A stretch of 64,000 bases of DNA, taken from contig NZ_JAALEG010000011.1 of NCBI RefSeq assembly GCF_011058165.1, positions 1 to 64,000 of the forward strand, given 5' to 3'. Source of the DNA: Rhodococcus aetherivorans (GTDB taxonomy: Bacteria; Actinomycetota; Actinomycetes; Mycobacteriales; Mycobacteriaceae). Of the stretch, positions 40,397-48,243 are shown piece by piece. Under the pieces are notes generated by a model. The model searched no databases and had not been told where the DNA came from. It saw only the letters and a program-made list of their open reading frames with translations. Made by a program: the position numbers and the translations under genes. Every line of letters begins with the position of its first letter. Positions within the stretch are counted from its first letter, which is position 1.

Positions 40397-40417
40397 TTGC
40401 GATCGGCCAGAGTTCAA
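40397..40417 (-). promoter_or_regulatory. shared sulfur-island palindrome, copy C
   Basis: On the plus strand TTGCGATCGG-C-CAGAGTTCAA. It keeps TTG-N2-ATC and GA-N3-CAA at the same spacing as copies A, B and D; the GAT half is GAG here. Located 70 nt upstream of the DszC-like start. Confidence 0.5.
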
Positions 40418-40449
40418 TACTGGCGCCGGGGAACGGGCGTGCGGTCGTC

Positions 40450-41664
40450 TCAGATCACCCCGTGCCGCGGTGGAGATGTCCCGTCCAGCGTCCAACGGCC
40501 GATGTGCTGCAGTTTCCAGCGCGTCGCGTCGTGCAGGGTGTGGGTGCGTGCGTCGCGCCAGTAGCGGGACAGGTTGGCCGCGCCGGATGCGCTTCGGGTG
40601 CCGCCCAGTTCGAACACCGCGTTCGCGGCGTCGAGCGCGGCGCGGGTCGCCGCGACCTTCGCGGTGGCGACGTCGATCGATGCCGCCGCGGCGGTGTCGG
40701 CGTCGAGGTCGGCGCGCGCGGAGTCCACCGCGCGGGCCGCGACGGTCAGCAGGGCCTGGGCCGCCCGCACCGTGACGGTCACCTCGCCGGCGAGCTGAGC
40801 CAGTAGCGGATCGTCCACCGCGCGGTCGACTCCCGCCTCGAAGTGGGGACGGGCGCGGCCGGCCTGCACGACCGCCTCGCGCAGGGCGCCGGTCGCGATC
40901 CCCACGTCGATCGCGGCGTGCAGGATCTGTGCCTGTGCCCCGTAGGTGGTGGGCCCGTCGAACAGCCCCGAGTACTGGACGATCGACGAGGCGGGCACCG
41001 TCACGCCGTCGAGGGTGACGGTGCCACTGGCGGTGGTGCGCTGCCCCATGCCGTCCCAGTCGTCGACGACGGTGAGCCCGGCGGCGTCGCGGGGCACGAA
41101 CGCCACGGCCCTCGGAGTGCCGCGGCCCGGGGTGCCGCCGTCGCCGACCACACTGGCGCGCACGGCGATCCAGTCCGCGAACAGGGCGCCCGTGCTGTAG
41201 AACTTGCGGCCCGAGAGGGTGAAATCCGCACCGGACGGGACGAGCACCGTGGTGTCCACGTCGACGGGATGGGGGCCGCGTTCGCTCTGCGCGTTCGCGA
41301 ACAGGGCTCCGGACCGCACCTCACCGTAGAAGAACTCCTGCTGATCCAGGGTTCCCTGCGACCGGAGCAGTTCGAGGAAGGTGAAGTGGGACTGGGGGAT
41401 CTGCGCGATACTCGGATCCGCCTCGGCGAGGAGCCGGAAGATCTCCACGAGCGTCTCGGTGGGCACGTCGATCCCGCCGTACGCGCGGGGCACCGTCACC
41501 GCGCCGAGGCCCGATCCGGCGAACTCGCGGATCTGGGTGTGCGGCAGTTCGCGGTTCGCGTCGCGGAGCGTGGCGTTCTCGGCGAATCGCCGGCCCAGCA
41601 CCGTGGCCGTCTCGAGCGCGTGGTCGCCGTCGACGATCCCGGATGTGACCTCGGCAGTGCCCAT
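40450..41664 (-). CDS. SfnB-family sulfur acquisition oxidoreductase
   Basis: A 404-aa acyl-CoA-dehydrogenase-like flavoprotein. Features are ADPSIAQIPQSHFTFLELLRSQG, GALFANAQSE, GRKFYSTGALFADWIAVRASV, DDWDGMGQRTTASGTVTLDGV, and RYWRDARTHTLHDATRWKLQHIGRWTLDGTSPPRHG. It is paralogous to 39110-40327 but closer to SfnB proteins, which are induced under sulfate starvation. ATG 41664 starts one base after the ssuD stop, so it is in one operon with ssuD; a longer in-frame reading to 41721 lies inside ssuD. Exact reaction not established. Confidence 0.88.
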   Translation of the reverse strand: MGTAEVTSGIVDGDHALETATVLGRRFAENATLRDANRELPHTQIREFAGSGLGAVTVPRAYGGIDVPTETLVEIFRLLAEADPSIAQIPQSHFTFLELLRSQGTLDQQEFFYGEVRSGALFANAQSERGPHPVDVDTTVLVPSGADFTLSGRKFYSTGALFADWIAVRASVVGDGGTPGRGTPRAVAFVPRDAAGLTVVDDWDGMGQRTTASGTVTLDGVTVPASSIVQYSGLFDGPTTYGAQAQILHAAIDVGIATGALREAVVQAGRARPHFEAGVDRAVDDPLLAQLAGEVTVTVRAAQALLTVAARAVDSARADLDADTAAAASIDVATAKVAATRAALDAANAVFELGGTRSASGAANLSRYWRDARTHTLHDATRWKLQHIGRWTLDGTSPPRHGVI

Positions 41665-41665
41665 C

Positions 41666-42838
41666 TCAGCGGACCCCGGCGGGAAGGAAGGGAACGCTTC
41701 CGGACACGGCGCCGTCGGCACCGCCGGTGAACAGGCCGCGTTCCCGCAGGACCGGTAGCACCCCCTCGCCGAACCAGTACAGCTCCTCGAGGTGCGGGTA
41801 TCCCGAGAGCACGAACTCGTCGATGCCCAGCGCGGCGTATTCGGCGATCCGGTCGGCGACTTCGGTATGGCTGCCGACCAGCGCCGTCCCGGCCCCGCCG
41901 CGCACGAGCCCCACCCCGGTCCACAGGTTCGGCGCCACCTCCAGGTTGCGGGCGTCGCGCCAGTCTCCGCTGCGCCGGTTGTTCTCGTGCAGGGCGAGCA
42001 TGCGGCGCTGTCCTTCGGACTCGCTGCGTGCGAGACCCGCCTGTGCCGCGGTCACCGTGTCGGGGCCGAGTGCCGCGATCAACCGGTCGGCCTGCGCCCA
42101 CGCATCGGCGGCGGTGTCCCGGGTGATGACGTGCAGGCGGATGCCGAACCGGATGGTGCGTCCGCGCCGGGAGGCGAGTTCGCGGATCCATGCGATCTTT
42201 TCGGCGACGGCCGCCGGCGGCTCACCCCAGGTGAGGTAGACGTCGGCGTGCTCGGCGGCCACCGGGCCCGCGGCGGCGGACGATCCACCGAAGTACAGCG
42301 GGGGGACAGGACTCGGGAGCGTGGCCAGCGCGGCTTCCGAGATGTTCAGGTGCGTGCCGGAGTGGGTGACGGTCTCGCCGGCCCACAGCCGTCGGACGAT
42401 CGAGAGGAACTCGTCCGCTCGGGCGTACCGCTCGTCCTTGCCGAGGTGGTCGCCGTACGCGCGCTGCTCGTGGGCCTCGCCGCCCACCACCACGTTGAGC
42501 AGGATCCGCCCCGGGGCGTGCAGTGAGAACGTCGCCGCCATCTGCGCGGCGAGGGTGGGGCTGATCAGTCCCGGGCGGAACGCCACGAGGAAGGCGAGTC
42601 GCTCGGATTCGCGCGCCACCATTGCCGTGGTGAGGAAGGCGTCCTCGCACCATGCGCCGGTAGGGGTGAGTGCGCCGGCGAATCCGAACTCCTCGGCGGC
42701 GCGGGCGATCGACGCCAGGTACCCGACGGTGGCGCGCCGATCACCGCGGGCCGCCCCGGCGGGCGTTCCGTGGCCGCCGCCGACGATCAGGCGGCTGTCG
42801 CCGTAGGTGGGAAGAAACCAATGGAATGCGAGGGACAT
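41666..42838 (-). CDS. ssuD: alkanesulfonate monooxygenase, SsuD type
   Basis: A 390-aa FMNH2-dependent LLM enzyme releasing sulfite from alkanesulfonates. SLAFHWFLPTYGDSRLIVGGGHG at the N-terminus, GALTPTGAWCEDAFLTTAMVARESERLAFLVAFRPGLISPTLAAQMAATF and LLNVVVGGEAHEQRAYGD are SsuD signatures; the family Cys is in GAWCED. TWGEPP and SEGQRR (phosphate or loop region) and HLEELYWFGEGVLPVLRERG follow. ATG 42838 lacks a strong ribosome binding site. A terminator and a shared palindrome lie upstream, so it is a separate unit from the truncated LLM gene. Confidence 0.94.
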   Translation of the reverse strand: MSLAFHWFLPTYGDSRLIVGGGHGTPAGAARGDRRATVGYLASIARAAEEFGFAGALTPTGAWCEDAFLTTAMVARESERLAFLVAFRPGLISPTLAAQMAATFSLHAPGRILLNVVVGGEAHEQRAYGDHLGKDERYARADEFLSIVRRLWAGETVTHSGTHLNISEAALATLPSPVPPLYFGGSSAAAGPVAAEHADVYLTWGEPPAAVAEKIAWIRELASRRGRTIRFGIRLHVITRDTAADAWAQADRLIAALGPDTVTAAQAGLARSESEGQRRMLALHENNRRSGDWRDARNLEVAPNLWTGVGLVRGGAGTALVGSHTEVADRIAEYAALGIDEFVLSGYPHLEELYWFGEGVLPVLRERGLFTGGADGAVSGSVPFLPAGVR

Positions 42839-42877
42839 TGTTGCGAGGTTAAGGGCGGGGCGGAGCGCGGGCCACGG

Positions 42878-42898
42878 TTGAAATCGGTCCGATTCCAA
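42878..42898 (-). promoter_or_regulatory. shared sulfur-island palindrome, copy A
   Basis: On the plus strand TTGAAATCGG-T-CCGATTCCAA, a 10+1+10 inverted repeat with one mismatch, 40 nt before ssuD. It is the most symmetrical of four related sites and defines the half-site TTGRAATCGG. Confidence 0.7.
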
Positions 42899-42965
42899 TT
42901 CTGGTCCTCGCCGGACGGCGCCTGGCGCCGCTGCCGAGCGGGACGCGCGGACCGGACGACGAAAG

Positions 42966-42995
42966 GCGGGGCGAGAGAAGAAGCTCTCGCCCCGC
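42966..42995 (-). terminator. terminator after the truncated LLM gene
   Basis: GCGGGGCGAGAG and CTCTCGCCCCGC form a perfect 12-bp stem around AAGAAG, 14 nt after the stop at 43010. On the minus strand it is followed by CTTTCG. Confidence 0.8.
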
Positions 42996-43009
42996 GTCTC
43001 GAACGACGG

Positions 43010-43588
43010 TCAGGAGGCCAGGATGAGCCCGCGGTCCCCGGTGCCGAAGCGGCGCAGGACCTCCACCACAGCGGGCGACGGCGTTGCCAGCCCCCGTGAT
43101 TCGAGCCACGGCAGGGTGCCGTCGACGATGTGCTCGATCGTGAACTCGGCACCGAGCGGGAGGAGCGTCACGCCGTCGGCCACGCGGGTGGTGTGGATGT
43201 CGGCGATCAGTCCGGCGAGGCCGTGCGGGGTGCCGATGTAGGACAGGGTGTCTGCGCGACGACGGCCGTCGAGCAGCGCATACTGCTTGCGGGCGCCGCG
43301 GGCCTCCTCGGCGACGAGCACCTCGAGATCGACCAGGACGCTGATGCTGTCGGGATCGCGACCGTCGGCGCGGGCTTCGGAGCGTGCCCGTTCGCGGAGC
43401 TTCGCGCTCTCCCTCAGGTCGGCGGCGCGGATCCGGACCACGTTCGACGGCGAGGCGCTCAGGTCGAGCGCCGGTTCGTCGGCGCGTCCGGCGGTCAGAT
43501 CGGCCCAGTAGTGCGGTCCCTCGGGCCCGGCAAGCTCGACGGCGATACGCAGGGGACGATCGATGGTCCGGGTAGCGTTGTGCGACAA
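43010..43588 (-). CDS. truncated LLM-family protein
   Basis: A 192-aa protein. The first strand (PLRIAVELAGPEGPHYWADL) and the last third of an LLM barrel (VVRIRAADLRESAKLRERARSEARADG, GLAGLIADIHTTRVADGVTLLPLGAEFTIEHIVDGTLPWLESRG) are present, but the middle of the barrel, about 180 residues, is missing. Order and motifs parallel 47140-48243 (VRIEAADLGSAANLAERLR). TTG 43588 is the start because CCAGGAG lies upstream, inside a TTCTCC-A-GGAGAA palindrome. Controlled by the leader ORF at 43660-43752. The frame is intact, so it may be a functional non-catalytic relative, not a fresh pseudogene. Confidence 0.75.
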   Translation of the reverse strand: MSHNATRTIDRPLRIAVELAGPEGPHYWADLTAGRADEPALDLSASPSNVVRIRAADLRESAKLRERARSEARADGRDPDSISVLVDLEVLVAEEARGARKQYALLDGRRRADTLSYIGTPHGLAGLIADIHTTRVADGVTLLPLGAEFTIEHIVDGTLPWLESRGLATPSPAVVEVLRRFGTGDRGLILAS

Positions 43589-43659
43589 GGGTTTTCTCCT
43601 GGAGAATGCGCCGCTCCGGTGGTACTCCGGCGCGACGTGGCGGAAGGGGCTGTGAGCGG

Positions 43660-43752
43660 TCAGCCCGTACAGATGCCCGAGGAGGTCCGGCCCAGATCGA
43701 CGTGACGACGGCACCAGCGGGCGACGACGGTCGCTGCGGTCTCGGGTGCCAT
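43660..43752 (-). CDS. Cys-containing leader peptide with RRHVDL core
   Basis: A 30-codon ORF from ATG 43752. It begins MAPETAATVV and contains RWCRRHVDLGR, ending SSGICTG. A TAGGAT -10 box at 43760-43765 is seven bases from the ATG, so the mRNA is probably leaderless. The ORF ends 71 nt before the TTG start of the truncated LLM gene, whose ribosome binding site sits in an inverted repeat. Same family as the ORFs at 33032 and 53482. Confidence 0.8.
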   Translation of the reverse strand: MAPETAATVVARWCRRHVDLGRTSSGICTG

Positions 43753-43830
43753 GGGCGATATCCTACACAATCGGTCGGGAATGCTCGATTCGGTGGTGAA
43801 CCCGCCGTCCGGGCGGGTTCACCACCGGGG

Positions 43831-44985
43831 TCATGCGGCGCGGAGCGCGGCGAGCCCCCACTCGCGCGCCAGCAATTCGTACGAACGCAGCCGGTCCTCG
43901 TGCCGGTGCGTCACCGACGTGACCACGAGCTCGTCCGCCCCGGTGACGCGCCGCAGCGACTCGAGCCGCTCCGCCACGGTGGCGGGAGCGCCGACGAACT
44001 GGGTGATCAGCCGGTCGTCGACGAGGCTGCGCTCCTCGTCGCTCAGCGGTGCCGACGTGGCCGGGTCCGGGTACGGGACGGCCCCGTGGCCGGACCGGAT
44101 GCTGTGCGTCCAGTGCCCGTACGTGGCCGCCAGGTCACGCGCGGTGGCATCGTCGTCGGCGACGACCGCGTCGGCGGACACCACCACGTACGGTCGGTCG
44201 AGGAAGCGGGACGGGCGGAACGCCGCGCGGTACGCCTCGACCGCCTCGACGGTGGTGCCGGGACTGACGTGGTAGTTCGCACCGAACGGCAGACCCAGCC
44301 GTCCGGCCAGCGACGCCGACGGCCCCGCACTGGTCCCGAAGACCCACAGCTCGACGTCCGCGCCCTCGCCGGGGCTGGCGTGCAGCTCGATCCCGTCCTC
44401 GGTGCGATAGGTCCCGTCCAGCAGAGCGAGGATGTCGTCCACCTGCCCGTCGAAGTCCGGGGCCTGCGCCCCCGGTTGCTGCAACGCGGCGAACCCGGCG
44501 GCCAGGCGCGGGGAGGACAGCAACGGCCCGGGCTGGTACGGCGGCGGAATGACCAGGCCGTCGCGCACCTCGGTGGCGCGGTGCGATTCCTCTTCGGCGG
44601 CCCCGGACCGGGCGGCCGCGAGCGCCTCCGCCCGGCGTTGTCCCGACCGGCCGAGTCCCAGGTCGATCCTGCCCGGATACAGCGCGTCCAGCGTGCCGAA
44701 CGCCTCGACCACACCGGCCGCGGTGTTGTGACCGAGCTGAACCGCGGCGGCGCCGACGCGGATGGTGCTGGTGGCGGCGGCGATTGCGCCGATCAGCACG
44801 GCCGGCGACGACGACGCGACGGCGACGAAGTGGTGCTCGGCCACCCAATACCGGCGGTACCCCCAGCCTTCCGTCCTCCGGGCCAGGTCGACGGTGTTGT
44901 GCAACGCCTGCGCCGTGGTGGATCCCTCGCTGACGGGGGAGAGGTCGAGGACCGAGAGCGGCACCGGATTCGATGCGGTCGTCAC
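43831..44985 (-). CDS. MsnO8-type LLM oxidoreductase
   Basis: A 384-aa LLM protein of the MsnO8/alkanal-monooxygenase-like group: VPLSVLDLSPVSEGSTTAQALHNTVDLARRTEGWGYRRYWVAEHHF, SSSPAVLIGAIAAATSTIRVGAAAVQLGHNTAAGVVEAFGTLDALYPGRIDLGLGRS, and VFGTSAGPSASLAGRLGLPFGANYHVSPGT. It is the last gene of the eight-gene transporter/monooxygenase operon; GTG 44985 overlaps the DUF1684 stop by GTGA. Substrate unknown. Confidence 0.88.
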   Translation of the reverse strand: MTTASNPVPLSVLDLSPVSEGSTTAQALHNTVDLARRTEGWGYRRYWVAEHHFVAVASSSPAVLIGAIAAATSTIRVGAAAVQLGHNTAAGVVEAFGTLDALYPGRIDLGLGRSGQRRAEALAAARSGAAEEESHRATEVRDGLVIPPPYQPGPLLSSPRLAAGFAALQQPGAQAPDFDGQVDDILALLDGTYRTEDGIELHASPGEGADVELWVFGTSAGPSASLAGRLGLPFGANYHVSPGTTVEAVEAYRAAFRPSRFLDRPYVVVSADAVVADDDATARDLAATYGHWTHSIRSGHGAVPYPDPATSAPLSDEERSLVDDRLITQFVGAPATVAERLESLRRVTGADELVVTSVTHRHEDRLRSYELLAREWGLAALRAA

Positions 44986-45758
44986 CGGGCCTCCTCGTCG
45001 CGCGGAGTGCGTTCGCCGGCCTCGACGGCGAACGGCAACCGGTTCTCCGCCGGGGCGATGGGGCACGTCGCCGCGTCGGTGAACGCGCACGGCAGGTTGG
45101 CGGCCCGGGTGAAGTCGAGCGTGACCGAGCCGTCGGCGGTCGGCGCGGCGACTTCGAGGATCCGCGCGGCCGGGTAGGTCGTCACGCCGCTGGTTCCGTC
45201 GGTGAACAGCACGCGCAGCGGACCCGAGCCGTCGCCGAAGGCGACGAGGCGGTGCTCGGCGCCGTCGTGGGTGAAGCGGATCAGCCCGGCCGCGCTGTGG
45301 CGGTGCTCGAGGCCGTCGACCACGGCGCCGGTGGTGACGGTCCGCACCTGATCGAAGGCCTCGAAGCGGCCCTGCAGCACCCACTCCGGCGCAGGCTCGT
45401 ACGCGGGGATTCCGGTGAAGGCCGTCAGAGCCGGCGACTTCGGGTCGTGGATGCGGACGGCGAACCGGCCGGTGCGGCGGATGATCTCGGCGTAGCCGTC
45501 GCCGGCCGCGACCCGGACACCGGGTGCGCCCTCGATCGGCTCGTGCACCTCGGTTCCGCCGTCGGATTCGAGGAGCACGCGCTCGCCGTCCACCCGCCAC
45601 AATCCGGGCACCTCGTCGAGGATCGTGGGCTCGGTGTCCAGCCAGTACAGCCCGGTCAGGCTGAGCCAGCCGTCCGGGCGGCGCAGCGCCTCCTCGCGGG
45701 CTGCGTGCCAGCTCCGCCAGTCCTCGGTGAACGTCTCTCGGTCGAGTGTGGTGGTCAC
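44982..45758 (-). CDS. DUF1684 domain protein
   Basis: A 258-aa soluble protein: EDWRSWHAAREEALRRPDGWLSLTGLYWLDTEPT at the N-terminus (the W-H-x-x-R-E-x-x-L/L-x-x-P-x-G-x-L-x-L-x-G signature of DUF1684), then RTVTTGAVVDG and LPFAVEAGERTPRDEE at the end, plus DFTRAANLPCAFTDAATCPIAPAENRLP with two Cys. No enzyme activity is established. GTGA overlaps join it to both neighbours in the operon. A role as hydrolase or accessory in processing the monooxygenase product is possible but unproven. Confidence 0.85.
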   Translation of the reverse strand: MTTTLDRETFTEDWRSWHAAREEALRRPDGWLSLTGLYWLDTEPTILDEVPGLWRVDGERVLLESDGGTEVHEPIEGAPGVRVAAGDGYAEIIRRTGRFAVRIHDPKSPALTAFTGIPAYEPAPEWVLQGRFEAFDQVRTVTTGAVVDGLEHRHSAAGLIRFTHDGAEHRLVAFGDGSGPLRVLFTDGTSGVTTYPAARILEVAAPTADGSVTLDFTRAANLPCAFTDAATCPIAPAENRLPFAVEAGERTPRDEEAR

Positions 45759-47125
45759 GATGCCTGAACTCCTTCGTCGATCTCGTGCGGGTGGCGCAGG
45801 TTGAGGTGACTGCGCAGGGTGGCGCCCTCGTACTCGGTGCGGAAACTGCCGCGTTCCTGCAGCAGCGGCACGACCTTGTCGACGAATTCGTCGAGGCCGC
45901 CGGGGGTGAGGTGCGGAACCAGGATGAAGCCGTCGCTCGCGTCGGTCTGCACATAGCGGTCGATCTCGGCGGCGACGTGATCGGGGGTGCCGACGAACTG
46001 CTGCCGCGCGGTGACCTCGATGATCAGTTCGCGGATGCTGAGCTTCTCGGCCTCGGCCTTCTCCCGCCAGGCCAGCGCGACGGCGCGCGGATCCTTGGCG
46101 TGGCGGACGCGGCCGCGCGTGATGTTCAGGTTGTCCTCCGGTTCGACGTCCGGCAGCGGCCCCTCGGGGTCGTACCCGGACAGGTCGCGGCCCCACACCT
46201 GCTCGAGGAACGCGATCGCGGTCTGCGGGCTCACCTGCTGCAGCCGGATGTGGCGGGCCCGCTCGGCCGCATCCTCCGCGGAGTCGCCGAGGACGAACGT
46301 CGCGGCCGGAAGGATCTTCAGGTCGGCGTGGCTGCGCCCGTACTTCGCGAGGCGGCCCTTGACGTCGGCGTAGAAGGCGTGGCCCTCCTCGAGGGTGCCG
46401 TGGCCGGTGAAGATGGCGTCGGCCTTGGCGGCGCCGAATTCGCGGCCCTCGTCCGAGTCGCCGGCCTGCAGGAGCACCGGGTGTCCCTGCGGGCTGCGTG
46501 GCACCTCGAACCGCCCGGAGATGTCGAACTGGGTGGTGTGGATGTCGAACGGAGCGATGTCGGAATCCGCCGCGAAGATGCCGTTTTCGCGGTCGACGAC
46601 CGGTGCTCCGGGGCGCCAGCCGTCCCACAGCCGCCGGGTGACGTCGACGATCTCGTGGGCGCGGACGTAGCGCTGCGAGTGGTCGAGATAGCCGCCACGC
46701 CGGAAGTTCTCGCCGGTGAAGGCGTCGGAGGAGGTGACGAGGTTCCACGCGGCGCGGCCGTCGGACAGATGGTCGAGGGTGGCGAACTGCTTGGCCAGTT
46801 CGTACGGTTCGTTGAAGGTGGTGTTGATCGTGCCCGCGAGCCCGAGGTGGGTCGTCGCACCGGCGAGGGCCTCGAGAACCGTGAGGGTGTCGGGCCGGCC
46901 GACGACGTCGAGATCGTGGATGCGGCCGCGGTGCTCGCGCAGCCGCAGTCCCTCGGCCAGGAAGAAGAAGTCGAACAGTCCGCGTTCTGCGGTCCGGGCC
47001 AGGTGCAGGAAGGACTCGAAGTCGATCTGGCTCTTCGATTCGGGATCCGCCCACACGGTCGTGTTGTTGACGCCCGGGAAGTGCGCGGCCAGATGGATCT
47101 GCTTTCGAACGGTGTTCTGCGGCAT
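45755..47125 (-). CDS. NtaA/SnaA/DszA-family FMNH2-dependent monooxygenase
   Basis: A 456-aa long-type LLM enzyme. KQIHLAAHFPGVNNTTVWADPESKSQIDFESFLHLARTAERGLFDFFFLAEGLRLREHRGRIHDLDVVGRPDTLTVLEALAGATTHLGLAGTINTTFNEPYELAKQFATLDHLSDGRAAWNLVTSSDAF is the family core. HPVLLQAGDSDEGREFGAAKADAIF and LVPHLTPGGLDEFVDKVVPLLQERG follow. ATG 47125 with GAGGAGG upstream. Strongly similar to 55159-56517, so the two are recent paralogues. Probably attacks an imported organosulfur compound. Confidence 0.9.
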   Translation of the reverse strand: MPQNTVRKQIHLAAHFPGVNNTTVWADPESKSQIDFESFLHLARTAERGLFDFFFLAEGLRLREHRGRIHDLDVVGRPDTLTVLEALAGATTHLGLAGTINTTFNEPYELAKQFATLDHLSDGRAAWNLVTSSDAFTGENFRRGGYLDHSQRYVRAHEIVDVTRRLWDGWRPGAPVVDRENGIFAADSDIAPFDIHTTQFDISGRFEVPRSPQGHPVLLQAGDSDEGREFGAAKADAIFTGHGTLEEGHAFYADVKGRLAKYGRSHADLKILPAATFVLGDSAEDAAERARHIRLQQVSPQTAIAFLEQVWGRDLSGYDPEGPLPDVEPEDNLNITRGRVRHAKDPRAVALAWREKAEAEKLSIRELIIEVTARQQFVGTPDHVAAEIDRYVQTDASDGFILVPHLTPGGLDEFVDKVVPLLQERGSFRTEYEGATLRSHLNLRHPHEIDEGVQAS

Positions 47126-47139
47126 GGTTGTCGGCCTCC

Positions 47140-48243
47140 TCAGGCGGTGGCGTAGCGGTTGACGGGGCGCGGCAGGCCGAGACGGTCCCGCAGGGTTCCA
47201 GTGGACGTCGGGTCCTGCCGCCGCAACACCGGCAGGACCCGTTCGGTGAGCGCCGCGACCGTGCCGGCGAGGGCCAGCGGACGTAGCACCACGCCGTCCA
47301 GGCCGTCCACGTCCCCGAGGAGTGCGAGCAGCCCTGCCGGGCCGCCGCGGTAGAACAGCGACTCCGGCGTGTAGGCAGCGCCGGCCCAGTTCTCGAGCTG
47401 GGCCAGGTCCGCGGCGGCGGTGGCGTCGTCCGCGGCGAGCAGCACGTCGATGTCGAGCAGCACCGCCGGTCGCCGATCACCGGCCTGCGCGCGCAGACGC
47501 TCGGCCAGGTTCGCGGCGGACCCGAGGTCGGCGGCCTCGATACGCACGAGATCGGCGCGTTCCGCGGCGAAGTCGAACGACTGCTCGTCCGCTGCCGCAA
47601 CGGCGACGAGGGGCCGGCCCTGGGGTGACCGGGGCGTGATCGACGGACCTTTGACGGAGAAGTGCTCGCCGACGAAGTCGATGTAGTGCAGCTTGTCCCG
47701 GTCGACGAACCGGCCGGTGGCGACGTCGCGGATCTCGGCGTCGTCCTCCCAGCTGTCCCACAGGCGGGCCGCGACCTCGGCGGCCTCGGCGGCCTCGGTC
47801 CACAGTGAGCCGGTGCCCTGGGTGCCCTTGCGGCCGAACAGGGCGGCCCGGTCCTCACCCTCGGAGACGGCGACCTGCCACCCCGCACGGCCGGCCGTGG
47901 TGTGGTCGAGGGTTTGCACGGCCTTGGCCACGTGGAACGGTTCCGTGTGGGTCACCGTCGCGGTGGGGATCAGCCCGATCCGCGAGGTGACGGCGGACAG
48001 CCGGGCGGCGACGCCGACCGCTTCGAGCCGGCCGCGCACGGTGTCCGCACCGGAGTCGATACCGAACGAGTCGGGGAGGAAGGCCAGGTCGACGCCGGCA
48101 CGATCCGCGCTGCCCACGAGATCCGCCCAGTAGCGGGCGGTGAACACGTCCTCCGCGCGTGAATCCGTGCGACGCCACGAATGCGGATGCGTTCCGGTTC
48201 CGCGGAATTCGAGGGCGAGCAACAACTGTGAACTATCGGGCAT
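47140..48243 (-). CDS. LLM-class flavin-dependent oxidoreductase
   Basis: A 367-aa LLM enzyme. LLLALEFRGTGTHPHSWRRTDSRAEDVFTARYWADLVGSADRAGVDLAFLPDSFGI and IPTATVTHTEPFHVAKAVQTLDHTTAGRAGWQVAVSEGED are typical of the group that accompanies NtaA-type partners. ATG 48243 lies within the end of the ABC gene, with AGGGAAGG six to seven bases upstream; the longer in-frame start at 48267 lacks one. Its counterpart in the other LLM pair is 56514-57758. Followed after 14 nt by the NtaA-type gene. Confidence 0.88.
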   Translation of the reverse strand: MPDSSQLLLALEFRGTGTHPHSWRRTDSRAEDVFTARYWADLVGSADRAGVDLAFLPDSFGIDSGADTVRGRLEAVGVAARLSAVTSRIGLIPTATVTHTEPFHVAKAVQTLDHTTAGRAGWQVAVSEGEDRAALFGRKGTQGTGSLWTEAAEAAEVAARLWDSWEDDAEIRDVATGRFVDRDKLHYIDFVGEHFSVKGPSITPRSPQGRPLVAVAAADEQSFDFAAERADLVRIEAADLGSAANLAERLRAQAGDRRPAVLLDIDVLLAADDATAAADLAQLENWAGAAYTPESLFYRGGPAGLLALLGDVDGLDGVVLRPLALAGTVAALTERVLPVLRRQDPTSTGTLRDRLGLPRPVNRYATA

